Assembly: GCA_017528205.1 (NCBI GenBank)
Contig: JAFXPE010000033.1
Location: 1 to 64,000, forward strand
DNA: 64,000 nucleotides
Origin: Alphaproteobacteria bacterium
Lineage (GTDB): Bacteria; Pseudomonadota; Alphaproteobacteria; RF32; CAG-239
Direction of reading: 5' to 3'
Shown: in pieces, positions 53,308 through 63,126 of the stretch
Layout of the letters: the number at the start of each line of letters is the position of its first letter
Numbering within the stretch: the stretch's first letter is position 1
Notes under the pieces: model-generated
The model's input: only the letters and a program-made list of their open reading frames with translations
What the model was told of the DNA's origin: nothing
The model's database searches: none
Made by a program: the position numbers and the translations under genes

Positions 53308-53339
53308 GTTTCATCCATTTGTTGTGTGGTTCAAATAAA

Positions 53340-53546
53340 TTATTCTTCTTTATCTCGCGGATATTTTTTCAATATGGCCATCAAACAAGCGCCCAAAAAC
53401 AAGGCAAAGCCGCAATATGCCAAAATAACCGGTCTCATTTCTTCTTTAGTTTCCGCGTTGAATAAAAAATAAGCAACAATTAACAGGGCAATACTGTCAA
53501 GTGTCATAATGGCGACAATCCAAAACTTTCTGACATCTTTTTTCAT
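53340..53546 (-). CDS. Small two-span membrane protein
   Basis: 68 residues with two hydrophobic segments (about 8-28 and 40-60) and charged ends (MKKDVRK, KKYPRDKEE). AAGGA precedes the ATG. It lies between the DUF2130 gene and the 278-residue membrane protein gene, 32 bp before the latter, and starts inside the short frame 53497-53595 in another phase. No family is recognised. Confidence 0.55.
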   Translation of the reverse strand: MKKDVRKFWIVAIMTLDSIALLIVAYFLFNAETKEEMRPVILAYCGFALFLGACLMAILKKYPRDKEE

Positions 53547-53595
53547 GTTTTTTCCTTTTGCTTTCGTTGAGTTGTTTCTGCCAAATTTCGTTCAT
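53497..53595 (-). pseudogene. Short frame repeating the start of the next-but-one gene
   Basis: 32 codons, starting two bases after the DUF2130 stop. Residues MNEIWQKQLNESK match MNEIWQKQLDESK of the gene starting at 53307 in 12 of 13 positions, while the DNA differs at several third positions. The remainder is unrelated. Probably the remnant of a duplicated paralogue, possibly still translated by coupling. Confidence 0.5.
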
Positions 53596-53597
53596 AT

Positions 53598-54899
53598 TTA
53601 CCATTCTGACTTATCATTCAGTTCTGCAAATTTTTGTTTCATCGTCGGATTGTTACGCGTCAAACGTTTTACCGTCAACTCTTGTGCCTTATTATTTGCC
53701 AATCGCAAATTATTATCCGATGAAAGCAGAGCCTCTTTGGTTTTTTGTAAATGGTCGATAGTTTTATCGATTTCCTCAATCGCCTTCTTAAACTTATCAC
53801 TTGCCAGTTGATAGTTGCGATCGAATTTATCTTTGAAATCATTAAGACTTTCCTCAAAATTCGTAATATCCAGATTCTGATTGCGCAATTCCAATGCCTG
53901 TCTGCGATATTGTGCTGAATTAAGTGAAGCGTTGCGCAACAGCGTAATCAGCGGAATAAAAAATTGCGGCCTGATGACATACATTTTAGGATAGCGATAT
54001 GAAACATCAACTATGCCGGCGTTATAAAAATCGCTGTCACTTTCCAACAGCGATACCAGCACCGCATATTCACAGCCCTTTTCGGTGCGGTCCTTATCGA
54101 GTTCTTTGAAAAAATCCTCATTTTTATGCTTGGTGGCGGTGGTATCCATTTCGTTTTTCATCTCAAACATAATAGATAAAAACTCCACTCCGTCCTCGGT
54201 TTTATCTCTAAAAATGTAATCGCCCTTGCTTCCGGTGCGGGCATCATTGTCTTTTTCAAAATAAGCATACGGAAAAGCCGTCATCCGCAAGCGGTTAAAC
54301 TCGGTTTCACAATGCTGTTCCAAAGTTTCGCCCACCATTTTGGTAGACATTTTGGTTTTCAAATCTTTATAAAACTCAATTGCGGCATCTTTAGCCTTAA
54401 GCTGCGCATTAAAGCTTTCTTTCAAATTCTGTTCTTTGAGCAAACTGTCTTTTTCGGCTTCTTTGAGCTTGCTTTGCAATTCCATAATTGCCTGCTCTTT
54501 TTGAGACAATGCGTCTTTTTGCGCGTCAACCGCGGCAATTAAGGCAATTTGCTTATCTTTATCAAAGGCGGAAATTTGCGCTTTTAATTGTTCTATCTGC
54601 TGAATATATTGCGCCGCCGTCTGCGCCTGTTCCAACTCTTTATCTTTGCCTAGTGCCTGCAATTTGTTTTTCAGCTGTTCGTTTTCTTGTTTCAAATCAT
54701 ATACCGATTTTTCTTTTTCGGCCTGAGCCTGCACCGAAGCAAGTTTCAAAGCCTCGTCTTTTTCGCGCTGCAGCTGAGCGGCGCGCTCGTGTAATTCTTT
54801 ATGAAACTGTTCATCGCGAACTTGTGCCAACAAAGCCGCATAGCCGGACTCATCAACCGTAAAAACTTCGCCGCATTTCGGACATTTTATTTCGTGCAT
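53598..54899 (-). CDS. DUF2130 protein (zinc ribbon, coiled coil, nuclease-like domain)
   Basis: 433 residues from the ATG at 54899 (GGAAGG upstream); the in-frame ATG at 54944 lacks a site. A zinc-ribbon-like start ([14 protein letters not shown]) is followed by a long Gln/Lys/Glu coiled coil (about 25-190). The DUF2130 domain (about 200-360) contains [11 protein letters not shown]...[11 protein letters not shown], which fits a PD-(D/E)xK core (D, then ExK) as in RmuC-like proteins. A DNA-related role is plausible but not shown. First gene of a short operon. Confidence 0.82.
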   Translation of the reverse strand: MHEIKCPKCGEVFTVDESGYAALLAQVRDEQFHKELHERAAQLQREKDEALKLASVQAQAEKEKSVYDLKQENEQLKNKLQALGKDKELEQAQTAAQYIQQIEQLKAQISAFDKDKQIALIAAVDAQKDALSQKEQAIMELQSKLKEAEKDSLLKEQNLKESFNAQLKAKDAAIEFYKDLKTKMSTKMVGETLEQHCETEFNRLRMTAFPYAYFEKDNDARTGSKGDYIFRDKTEDGVEFLSIMFEMKNEMDTTATKHKNEDFFKELDKDRTEKGCEYAVLVSLLESDSDFYNAGIVDVSYRYPKMYVIRPQFFIPLITLLRNASLNSAQYRRQALELRNQNLDITNFEESLNDFKDKFDRNYQLASDKFKKAIEEIDKTIDHLQKTKEALLSSDNNLRLANNKAQELTVKRLTRNNPTMKQKFAELNDKSEW

Positions 54900-55000
54900 T
54901 TTGCCTTCCTTTTTTGCCGTTGTATTGACCAGATTGTAACACAAAATTTGCCCGACTCAACCACATTATTGACTTATGCAAAAATATCTTGTGAACTTTA

Positions 55001-55048
55001 AAAAAGAAGAAACTCATCGGCAAACTAGCCGGTGAGTTTCTTTTTTTA
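55001..55048 (-). terminator. Terminator of the amidotransferase gene
   Basis: GAAACTCATCGGC (55009-55021) and GCCGGTGAGTTTC (55028-55040) form a 13-bp stem (one G-U). On the minus strand it is followed by TTCTTTTTT, and on the plus strand by T7. Confidence 0.8.
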
Positions 55049-55092
55049 GGCAAGGAAAATAATACTCTGTTTATCTCCTCACCCTTAAGTTG

Positions 55093-55983
55093 TTACATCT
55101 GAGCCTTGATTTCGTTAGCTAGCCAGCGGAAGATTTCCATCATCTGCTCGTTACCGTCGGCAACCATGTCCTCGGGATGCCATTGCACGCAGAGGATGTG
55201 GTCTTCCTCGGAACCCCAAGCTTCGGGAACTCCGTCGTTGGCCTCAGCGTAGAAATCAAGCGGCAAATTCACCTTTTCAACAGAGGTACGGCGCTTCTGT
55301 GCCCACAGCTCCTTCTGTATCTTCAGGGGAGCAGCCATCTCCTTGTGGCGAGAGTTGATGAACATCTGATTGTTCGACTTCAGAATCTTCGCTAACGGGG
55401 TGTCGGGAAACACGTTCAGACGATGTGCCTCAGCCTTGGTGTTCTTGTGCTTGAGCGGAGTTTCCAGATAGCTCTGATTGCGATAGAGCTTCAGGCCGAA
55501 ACAACCGGCAATCATCTGCGCTCCGGCACAAATTCCCAAAATCGGGATATTCATGTCAAGCGCCAGCTGAATGCAATCGTAATACGCCTTCGAGCGAGCA
55601 CTCGGAAAACGCGTCTTCTTGGTCTTGGCGTCGGTGTAATACACCTCGGGTGACGCAAAAGCTCCACCGGGCAAACACAATCCCTGACAACCATTAAGCT
55701 GTGCCTTGCAATGCGGATAAGTCAGGAAACGTAGGTTGTACCCCAACTTGGCTAACGCCAGAACATAGTTCTTTCCGGCAGAATAGCAGTCCCGATCACG
55801 CCCTAGCAAAAAGCCGATAACCGGAGCATCTGCACTCGGAATCGGGCAACCAAGCAACTCGTAACCTTGTTCATTCAACCCGAGCATCGGAATTTCATAT
55901 TCCTGCTCAATTGCATAGATGTACGCATCTTCAATGCAAAACGCCTTAAATTCAGGCTCATAAGATAAATAATACTTCTCCAT
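55093..55983 (-). CDS. Class I glutamine amidotransferase-like (peptidase C26) protein
   Basis: 296 residues. The nucleophile elbow is GICAGAQMI, the His/Glu pair is in CVQWHPEDMV, and GLCLPGGAFASPEVYY is typical of gamma-glutamyl-gamma-aminobutyrate hydrolases (PuuD-like). Such enzymes cleave gamma-glutamyl amides; the exact substrate is unknown. Base use is unlike its neighbours: many C/G third positions, rare AAA/TTT runs. No ribosome site is visible before the ATG. Both suggest recent acquisition, perhaps from a lineage with weak Shine-Dalgarno use. Confidence 0.82.
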   Translation of the reverse strand: MEKYYLSYEPEFKAFCIEDAYIYAIEQEYEIPMLGLNEQGYELLGCPIPSADAPVIGFLLGRDRDCYSAGKNYVLALAKLGYNLRFLTYPHCKAQLNGCQGLCLPGGAFASPEVYYTDAKTKKTRFPSARSKAYYDCIQLALDMNIPILGICAGAQMIAGCFGLKLYRNQSYLETPLKHKNTKAEAHRLNVFPDTPLAKILKSNNQMFINSRHKEMAAPLKIQKELWAQKRRTSVEKVNLPLDFYAEANDGVPEAWGSEEDHILCVQWHPEDMVADGNEQMMEIFRWLANEIKAQM

Positions 55984-56023
55984 ACACGATAATTTGAGTT
56001 TCTAAAAATACTGTTTTATAAAA

Positions 56024-56052
56024 GGTTTAACATACTGCGTCTATTTTGTCAA
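56024..56052 (-). promoter_or_regulatory. Possible promoter of the amidotransferase gene
   Basis: On the minus strand, TTGACA (56052-56047), 17 bp, then TAAACC (56029-56024), a weak -10. Confidence 0.4.
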
Positions 56053-56098
56053 TATCATTTATCGACAAGACACAAAAAGTATGATGATTGAAAATTTT

Positions 56099-57931
56099 TT
56101 AGCGGCGTTCAAAAAGTTTTTCTATATCGGCTAGTTTGATTTTAACATAAGTCGGCCGGCCGTGATTGCATTGTCCGGAATGTTCGGTACGCTCCATATC
56201 GCGCAACAAACGATTCATTTCTTCAATATTCAGCGCCCTGCCCGCCCGTACCGAGCCGTGGCAGGCAATGGTGGCGCAAATATGATGGATTTTATCATTT
56301 AAGGCATAGGCACTGCCCCACTCGGAAATTTCCGCCGCCAAATCTTTAATCAGTTTTTTAACTTCGATATTACCCAAAAGTGCCGGAATTTCTCGCACCA
56401 AAACCGCTTGCGGCCCGAATTCTTCCACGCTCAAGCCCAAATCGGCCAAGGTGGAAGCGTATTCCAATATATTTTCTTTTTCCAACAGGCTTAAGTCCAC
56501 AACTTCCGGAATCAGCAACATTTGCGATGCCATCCGCTCGTGTTTTTCCATACTTTGCAACATTCGCTCCATGGTTATCCGTTCATGCGCCGCGTGCTGG
56601 TCGATAATAACTATGCTATCCTCGGTTTGCGAAATAATGTAAGTGTTATGAAACTGGGCTTTTGCCAACCCCAATTCCCCTACCTGTTCCAAGGTTTCCG
56701 CCGCCGGAGCTTCTGCCACTCGCACCGAATATTGACTTTCCAACGTCGGCAAAGAAATCGGCGGTGTATTGCGTCCGTGCTTAGAAAGCGGCATCTGTAA
56801 CCGAGAAAATTCTTTATGATTTTCTCTAACCGACTGCTCCGCCCCCAACGATACCGAGTTTAGTCTTGCGGTTTCAGCCATAATCTGTTGTGCCAGCAAA
56901 TGTTCCAAACCGTCGGTTTCGGCGCTGTGCCGTCCGCCTACACTTAAGGCGTTGCGAATTGCCCCCACCAACAACCCGCGCACCGAATTGTTGTCAAAAA
57001 AGCGCACCTCGGCCTTGGTCGGATGCACGTTTACATCAACATAGCGCGGATTTACATGGATATAAATCACACAAGCCGGATAACGTCCCGCCATAATCAA
57101 ATCCTGATACGCACCTTTGATTGCGCCCAATATCAGCTTATCGCGCACCGGACGATTATTCACAAACAAAAACTCCGACAGCGAGTTGGCTTTATTGTAA
57201 GTCGGAACGCTCACAAAACCGCTGATGTCGCAAAACTCGTTCTGGGCGGTTATTGGCACCGAATTTTCCTTGAATTCCGCGCCCAAAACATCGGCAATTC
57301 TTTGCCGTCTTGCCTCGACAACATCGCCGTCACAAGCATTTAAGGCCAGTTTTTTCTTGCCGTCGCTGAACAAATAAAAAGAAATATGCGGGTTGGCCAA
57401 AGCTATGCGCTGCAACATATCGACACATTGCGCTGTCTCAGAAGCATCCGCTTTCAAAAACTTCAGCCGCGCCGGCGTGGTATAAAATAAGTCGCGCACC
57501 TCAATTCGGGTTCCGCCGCTGATGGCTGCCGGCTCAACCGCATTTTTAACGCCGCCCTCAACACTTATTTTCCACCCCTCGGAACTTCCTTTTTCCCGCG
57601 AGGCAATACTTAAGCGCGAAACCGAGCCGATAGACGGTAATGCTTCACCTCTGAATCCTAAAAAATTGATTTGAAACAAATCGTTATCCGGCAATTTTGA
57701 AGTTGCATGACGTTCTACGGCCAACGCTAATTCTTCCGGCGACATACCGCAACCGTCATCGGTAACGGTCAAAACATTTTTTCCGCCGCCGGTCAGGGTA
57801 ACTTCTATTTTTTGAGCTCCGGCATCAATCGCGTTTTCCACCAATTCTTTCAAAGCAGACGCCGGACGTTCAATAACCTCACCGGCGGCAATTTGGTTGA
57901 TAAGATTTGAAGGCAAAACTCGAATATTCAT
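56099..57931 (-). CDS. mutL: DNA mismatch repair protein MutL (endonuclease type)
   Basis: 610 residues. The GHKL ATPase N-terminus has ELVENAIDAGAQ, TDDGCGMS and GFRGEALPSI. The C-terminal domain carries DQHAAHERITME, the DQHAxxExxxxE metal motif of nicking MutL proteins, and CNHGRP near the end in place of CPHGRP. It therefore probably cuts DNA itself rather than relying on MutH. It follows pgi by 12 bp. Confidence 0.95.
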   Translation of the reverse strand: MNIRVLPSNLINQIAAGEVIERPASALKELVENAIDAGAQKIEVTLTGGGKNVLTVTDDGCGMSPEELALAVERHATSKLPDNDLFQINFLGFRGEALPSIGSVSRLSIASREKGSSEGWKISVEGGVKNAVEPAAISGGTRIEVRDLFYTTPARLKFLKADASETAQCVDMLQRIALANPHISFYLFSDGKKKLALNACDGDVVEARRQRIADVLGAEFKENSVPITAQNEFCDISGFVSVPTYNKANSLSEFLFVNNRPVRDKLILGAIKGAYQDLIMAGRYPACVIYIHVNPRYVDVNVHPTKAEVRFFDNNSVRGLLVGAIRNALSVGGRHSAETDGLEHLLAQQIMAETARLNSVSLGAEQSVRENHKEFSRLQMPLSKHGRNTPPISLPTLESQYSVRVAEAPAAETLEQVGELGLAKAQFHNTYIISQTEDSIVIIDQHAAHERITMERMLQSMEKHERMASQMLLIPEVVDLSLLEKENILEYASTLADLGLSVEEFGPQAVLVREIPALLGNIEVKKLIKDLAAEISEWGSAYALNDKIHHICATIACHGSVRAGRALNIEEMNRLLRDMERTEHSGQCNHGRPTYVKIKLADIEKLFERR

Positions 57932-57943
57932 TTATAACACCTT

Positions 57944-59587
57944 TTATTTGCGTATTTTATTTATATACGAAATTAAGTTTGATGTTGAGCTATCATGTTC
58001 CACATTGTGCGCTGTTCCCTGCAATTCCGGCAAAATCTTTAAGGCCAGTTTTTTGCCAAGCTCAACTCCGAACTGGTCAAACGAATTGATGTTCCAGATA
58101 ACCCCTTGCGAATAAATCTTGTGCTCGTACATTGCCACCAACATTCCCAAACCGTACGGATCTATTTTTTTCAATACAATAGTGGTTGACGGCCGATTTC
58201 CGCTAAAACTCTTGAATTTTTTCATCCGATTGATTTCGGTCTGAGGTTTGCCGGCGGCTTCCAATTCTTCCGCCGTTTCGGCCTCGGTTTTGCCGCGCAT
58301 CAAAGCCTCGCCCTGTGCCAACACGTTAGCCAGCAGAATTTGCTGATGTGAACCGATTTCGTTGTGAGAAATAGCCGGCACAATCAAATCTATCGGCACC
58401 ACTTCTGTTCCCTGATGTAAAAGCTGGAAAAACGAGTGTTGCACGTTGGTTCCGGCCCCACCAAACAGCACCGGACCGGTTGCATAATCAACGTATTTAT
58501 TGTCGAGTGTAACCGACTTGCCGTTACTTTCCATATCAAGCTGTTGCAAATATGCCGGAAGATATTGCAAATACTGGTCGTACGGCACAACGCAGTGGCG
58601 ATGTATACCGTAAAAATTGTTATACCATATACCGATAAGCGCCAAGATAACCGGAATATTATGCTCTAGCTCGGTTTCGGCAAAGTGTCTGTCCATGGCA
58701 TAAGCCCCCTCCAGCATCCGCTCAAAGTTCTTATACCCCACGGCGATGGCTATAATCATACCGATTGCCGACCACATAGAATAACGACCGCCGACAAAAT
58801 CCCAAAATTCAAACATATTGTCCGGATTGATGCCGAATTTTTCCACTTCTTCTTTATTGGTGGATAAGGCAATAAAGTGCTTAGCAACCGCATGCTCGCC
58901 CAAAGCATCCACCAACCATTTGCGGCAAGTACGCGCATTGGTGAGGGTTTCAATGGTGGTAAATGTTTTGGAAGCCACAATAAATAAGGTGGTTTCCGGA
59001 TCTATTTTGTTCAAAACCTCGGCGCAACCAGTGCCGTCTATGTTGGAGATAAACCAGCATTTTATGTCTTTGGCCCAATAATAGCGCAAGGCCTCACAAG
59101 CCATAAACGGTCCCAAATCCGAGCCACCGATGCCGATATTGACGATGTTGGTTAATTTTTTGCCGGTATATCCGGTAAAACGTCCTAAACGCACGGCTTC
59201 GGAAAAATCTTTCATCTTTTCTAAGGTGGCGTTGATTTTCGGCATAACATCGCGACCATCAACATATATCGGGGTATTGCCTCGATTACGCAAAGCTATG
59301 TGCAAAACTGCCCGATTTTCCGTAGCGTTGATTTTTTTGCCGCTGAACATATCATCTATTTTTTCTTTTAAGCCGCGTTCGCGCGCCAATTCAAACAAAG
59401 CTTTCAACACATTATCGTCAAAACGGTTTTTTGAATAATCCACCAACATGGTGTCAAGCTGTTCCGAATAGCGCTCACCGCGCAATTTATCCTGAGCAAA
59501 CAAATCTTTCATTTCCGTTTTGCGAAAATGCTTATAGACGCTCTCTAACTGGCGCCATGCCTTTGATTTGTTTTTACCGAACATCAA
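57944..59587 (-). CDS. pgi: Glucose-6-phosphate isomerase
   Basis: 547 residues, full length. It interconverts glucose 6-phosphate and fructose 6-phosphate. Seen: NIGIGGSDLGPFMA, VASKTFTTIETL, GGRYSMWSAIG, QQLDMESNGK (catalytic Glu) and HQGTEVVPIDLI. The start overlaps the stop of the M16 gene by 4 bp. NagB also yields fructose 6-phosphate, so both enzymes meet at the same sugar phosphate. Confidence 0.96.
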   Translation of the reverse strand: MMFGKNKSKAWRQLESVYKHFRKTEMKDLFAQDKLRGERYSEQLDTMLVDYSKNRFDDNVLKALFELARERGLKEKIDDMFSGKKINATENRAVLHIALRNRGNTPIYVDGRDVMPKINATLEKMKDFSEAVRLGRFTGYTGKKLTNIVNIGIGGSDLGPFMACEALRYYWAKDIKCWFISNIDGTGCAEVLNKIDPETTLFIVASKTFTTIETLTNARTCRKWLVDALGEHAVAKHFIALSTNKEEVEKFGINPDNMFEFWDFVGGRYSMWSAIGMIIAIAVGYKNFERMLEGAYAMDRHFAETELEHNIPVILALIGIWYNNFYGIHRHCVVPYDQYLQYLPAYLQQLDMESNGKSVTLDNKYVDYATGPVLFGGAGTNVQHSFFQLLHQGTEVVPIDLIVPAISHNEIGSHQQILLANVLAQGEALMRGKTEAETAEELEAAGKPQTEINRMKKFKSFSGNRPSTTIVLKKIDPYGLGMLVAMYEHKIYSQGVIWNINSFDQFGVELGKKLALKILPELQGTAHNVEHDSSTSNLISYINKIRK

Positions 59588-60975
59588 TCTTTCTCCTTTT
59601 CACTTGTTTCCTGCACTCCGACATTCACAAAATCGGGCACATTCTTAAAATACTTACGCGCCGCCGCATTAACCTGTTGCAAGGTTACATCTCGGATATA
59701 ATCGTTGCGCTTATCCAAAAAATCCAGTCCCAAATCATATTCTTGCATTGCCAGCAACATATCGGATATGCCGCCGATGGAGGCAAAACGCAGATTATGC
59801 GAGGAAATCAGGGCTTGTTTTGCCTGTTGCAATTCTTGGGCGGTTACGCCTTTATCTGCCATTTTTTGCCACTCGGAGAGCAATAATTCTCTGGCTTTGC
59901 CAAAGTTTTCCGCCGTTGCCGAATAGCCTCCGCCTAATGTCTGTACCGCATCTTTTAAGGATAAAGTTGTATATATTCCATAAGTTAATCCATTTTCTTC
60001 ACGCACAACTTGAGAAATTCGCGAATTTAATCCGGAACCGCCGAAGATATAATTGGCGAGATAAAGCGGATAAAAATCTTCACTTTTTCGGGTTGTTCCC
60101 ACCGTTACAAAGTGCGTCATCGCCTGAGCAAAGGTTTGCGGAACATTATGCTGAGCGCCTGAGGTGTGCAACTCCACTTTTTCCAGCGGTTTTGCGTTAA
60201 ATTCGCTTGCCAGTCCGCCAAACATTTGTTTTATCAAATCTTGTGCTTCATCGGCGGTTAAATCACCGGCAATACCGATAATTATATTACTACTGGTGAA
60301 ATAATCGTGCATAAATTCGCGCAAATCCTCGGCTGAAACCGCCTCAACCGTTTCTAAAGTGCCGATATACGGCCTGCCGTACGGATGGTCGCCGAAAATG
60401 GTTTCAGCAAAAGCATTTCCCAGCACCACGCTGATTTTTTCTTTGCCTCGCTTTATAATATGTTGCAATTGCGCTTTGGTTAAATCCATATATTTGGCCT
60501 CGAAACGCGGGCTGTACAACACTTGCGTAAACAGCTCGACAGCCTTATCTTTATATTCCGACGGCATTTGCAACGAACCGCTGAAATTATCGTCTGAGGC
60601 GCTGAAACCGATGTGTATGCCGTATTCTTCGCTTATATCCTTGAAAGAAATCGCGTCATATTTTTCGGTTCCGTTCGTCAGCATGTTTTCCAGTATGGCA
60701 ATTAGTCCCATTTTTTCTTCCGGTTCATAGGCAGAACCGGCGTTTCTGAACAAAAAGCTGACAGAGATAATCGGGTTTGAATGTTCTTCCAAAAAATAAG
60801 CGCTTAAGTTATCAGCCTTAATTTCCTGAACCTTTGAGGTGAATTTTTTATCTTTCAACACCGAATGTGCCAAAATTGCTTCGCTGTCGATTTTTGCATA
60901 ATACTTATTCCATGCCCAAACCGCAAGCAAAATAAGCAAAATCAATATGCTCAGTTTCCAGCCTTTATTCTTCAT
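59584..60975 (-). CDS. M16-family peptidase-like protein, inactive-type partner
   Basis: 463 residues from the ATG at 60975, with GGAGGG upstream; the longer frame to 61047 lacks a site. An N-terminal anchor helix (about 6-25) precedes two M16 domains. The zinc motif HxxEH is replaced (GLIAILENML), so it is likely the non-catalytic partner that binds substrate, while RDVTLQQVNAAARKYF and SRISQVVREENGLTYG are the retained M16 motifs. It overlaps the active partner by 11 bp. Confidence 0.88.
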   Translation of the reverse strand: MKNKGWKLSILILLILLAVWAWNKYYAKIDSEAILAHSVLKDKKFTSKVQEIKADNLSAYFLEEHSNPIISVSFLFRNAGSAYEPEEKMGLIAILENMLTNGTEKYDAISFKDISEEYGIHIGFSASDDNFSGSLQMPSEYKDKAVELFTQVLYSPRFEAKYMDLTKAQLQHIIKRGKEKISVVLGNAFAETIFGDHPYGRPYIGTLETVEAVSAEDLREFMHDYFTSSNIIIGIAGDLTADEAQDLIKQMFGGLASEFNAKPLEKVELHTSGAQHNVPQTFAQAMTHFVTVGTTRKSEDFYPLYLANYIFGGSGLNSRISQVVREENGLTYGIYTTLSLKDAVQTLGGGYSATAENFGKARELLLSEWQKMADKGVTAQELQQAKQALISSHNLRFASIGGISDMLLAMQEYDLGLDFLDKRNDYIRDVTLQQVNAAARKYFKNVPDFVNVGVQETSEKEKD

Positions 60976-62308
60976 TTTGCCCTCCGTCTTGTTCGTCTGA
61001 AGGCAACAATATTCCCACAACTTTTGAGGCCTTTTCAACTGCGGCAAAAGCGTTTTTCACGCCCTCAAGCGTTACATTATTGATTCTGTCGGCATAATTT
61101 TGCACCTCATCTAAAGAAAATCCCAGCGAGAGCATATATCCAATCCAATAGGCCGCGGTTTCCGGATTATCATTGGTAAACACCAAATCGGCCAACATTT
61201 TGCGTTTAATTTGCTCCAAACGCTCTGCCGTCAGATTATTCATGCCTTTTTTAAGCGCCGCCTGCAAATCTTCTACGCTTTTTTCCGGAGAAAATTCAAC
61301 ACTTGCATCCGGCGTCATTGATATTCCGAAGGTGGTATTGGCGCGGCTGATATAGTTATAAGATGCGGAAACGCCCAAGGCCGTCTTGCGTTTCAATACC
61401 AATTCGCGATACAGCTCCGAGGTTTCTCCGTCGCCCAAAAACTCGGCTAAAACCATATAATCATAAATGCTTCCCACCAAATTCTGATGGTCCGGCAAGA
61501 GATAAGTTATCGATATTTTCGGCGCGGTTATTTTCGGCAATTGCATTTTTAATGTTTGTTCAAAATGCTCAGTCTGTACCTCCGGTTGTTCACGTTCCAC
61601 CGGTCTTTTTTCCAGTTTTCCGTAATATTTTTCCGTCAGCTTGCGAGCCGTCGCACTGTCGATATCGCCCGATAAAACCAGTATGGCGTTATTCGGCGCA
61701 TAATATTTGTGATAAAAATCGAGTGTTTCATCAAACTTGAGGGCCATTATATCTTCCGGCAGACCGGTAATCGGCTGACCGTAAGGAGATGTGCCCCACA
61801 GCATTTGCCGCAAACGTTCACCAAACGGCGATGCCGGATTGTTTTCAACCACCTGCTTACGTTCTTGAAACACAATTTTGCGCTCGGCTTCAAAGTCATC
61901 TTCGCTGATTTTAAGATTTTGCATTCTGTCGGCTTCCAAAGCCATCAAAACCTCAAGCCGACTGACATCGGCAAACTGGTGATATGCGGTCACGTTATAA
62001 CCTGTAAAAGCGTTGGAAACCGCACCGTTTTGTTCCATAATTCGGTTAAATTCCTTGCCGCTGACTTTTTTGGTGCCGCGAAACAATATATGCTCTAACA
62101 AATGAGCACTTCCGCCACGTCCGCGAAATTCGTCGACTGCACCAACCTGATACCACAACATTTGCTTTACGAGAGGTGCCTTGTGATTTTCTACCACCAC
62201 TACTCGCAAGCCGTTATCCAACATAAATTCGTCGGCCTTGAAAGTTTCGGCATCGGCAGCTTGGCACATTCCGAAAATAAACAGCGCCAAAAGAATAAAT
62301 TTATTCAT
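60965..62308 (-). CDS. M16-family zinc metallopeptidase
   Basis: 447 residues from the ATG at 62308, which overlaps the lipoprotein stop (AATGAATAA). A signal peptide ends near AADA (about residue 20). The zinc motif HLLEH lies in GGSAHLLEHILFRGT, and the more distal Glu is in DDFEAERKIVFQER. It probably acts in the periplasm as a dimer with the next product. The substrate is unknown; related pairs degrade peptides or process envelope proteins. Confidence 0.92.
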   Translation of the reverse strand: MNKFILLALFIFGMCQAADAETFKADEFMLDNGLRVVVVENHKAPLVKQMLWYQVGAVDEFRGRGGSAHLLEHILFRGTKKVSGKEFNRIMEQNGAVSNAFTGYNVTAYHQFADVSRLEVLMALEADRMQNLKISEDDFEAERKIVFQERKQVVENNPASPFGERLRQMLWGTSPYGQPITGLPEDIMALKFDETLDFYHKYYAPNNAILVLSGDIDSATARKLTEKYYGKLEKRPVEREQPEVQTEHFEQTLKMQLPKITAPKISITYLLPDHQNLVGSIYDYMVLAEFLGDGETSELYRELVLKRKTALGVSASYNYISRANTTFGISMTPDASVEFSPEKSVEDLQAALKKGMNNLTAERLEQIKRKMLADLVFTNDNPETAAYWIGYMLSLGFSLDEVQNYADRINNVTLEGVKNAFAAVEKASKVVGILLPSDEQDGGQNEE

Positions 62309-62525
62309 TACCGGCTTCATCTTCTTTTTCAGAATCTTCACTATCTTCGGCCTTATTCACTTTCGGGCGAACATTGAATTCCGGCGGCAAAATCAGCGGA
62401 TTATTGGTCTGCACCAAAGTTTCGTCCGGTCCGGTTTTGGTAAAACCGAGTTTTTTCTTGGTCCAACCGCAGGAACTTAACACCAAAACAACGGCAAGTG
62501 CCGCAACTAAAGCTGTTTTTCTCAT
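62301..62525 (-). CDS. Small lipoprotein (DUF3035-like)
   Basis: 74 residues. The signal ends in the lipobox LSSC (Cys19). The mature part has GFTKTGPDETLVQTNNPLILPPEFNVRP, resembling DUF3035 lipoproteins found beside lspA in Alphaproteobacteria, and an acidic tail. It overlaps lspA by 4 bp (ATGA) and the M16 gene by 8 bp. Function unknown. Confidence 0.72.
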   Translation of the reverse strand: MRKTALVAALAVVLVLSSCGWTKKKLGFTKTGPDETLVQTNNPLILPPEFNVRPKVNKAEDSEDSEKEDEAGNE

Positions 62526-62995
62526 ATTTTTTCCTCTTCTTTCTTTTGTTTACGCAAAAATTCCATAACAATCAACACTCCGGCACCGATACAAATAAAG
62601 CTGTCGGCCAAGTTAAACGCCGGCCAGTGATATCCGGCAATATGAAAGTCCAAAAAATCGAGCACCGCGCCAAAACGCACACGGTCAATCACATTTCCGA
62701 GTGCGCCGCCGATAATCAGGCCGAGGCTGATAACTTTCAGCGCGTTTTTTTCTTTCAACATCCAATACAGCAAAAAAGCGCAAACCACCAAGGAGAGCAC
62801 ACACAAAACTATTCTGCCCAAATCTCCGTGGTTGTTGAACATTGAAAAACTGACGCCGGTATTCCACACTTTGACCAAACTGAAATAATCTCCAAACGGG
62901 ATATTCTCTCCGTTAGAAAGATTTACGGCCAGCATATATTTGCTGAATTGATCTGCCCAAAGCGCGAAAACCAAAGCCGCGATACCGAAAAACAA
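62522..62995 (-). CDS. lspA: Lipoprotein signal peptidase LspA
   Basis: 157 residues, four transmembrane segments. It cleaves the signal from prolipoproteins. DQFSKYMLA is near the N-terminus; the catalytic Asp pair lies in GNVIDRVRFGAVLDF and FNLADSFI. The start is TTG at 62995, seven bases after GGGGAG; no ATG is available nearby. The lipoprotein gene right behind it encodes a likely substrate. Confidence 0.93.
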   Translation of the reverse strand: MFFGIAALVFALWADQFSKYMLAVNLSNGENIPFGDYFSLVKVWNTGVSFSMFNNHGDLGRIVLCVLSLVVCAFLLYWMLKEKNALKVISLGLIIGGALGNVIDRVRFGAVLDFLDFHIAGYHWPAFNLADSFICIGAGVLIVMEFLRKQKKEEEKI

Positions 62996-63126
62996 AAACT
63001 TTCTCCCCTTTTACAATACATTGGCAACAATATAGCTTAAAATTTTTCAATCGGCTACAACTCTATGCAAATAATCTACAATTTTTTGAGATTTTGCCGC
63101 TTTATTCGCCGGATTGCAGCTTTAAA

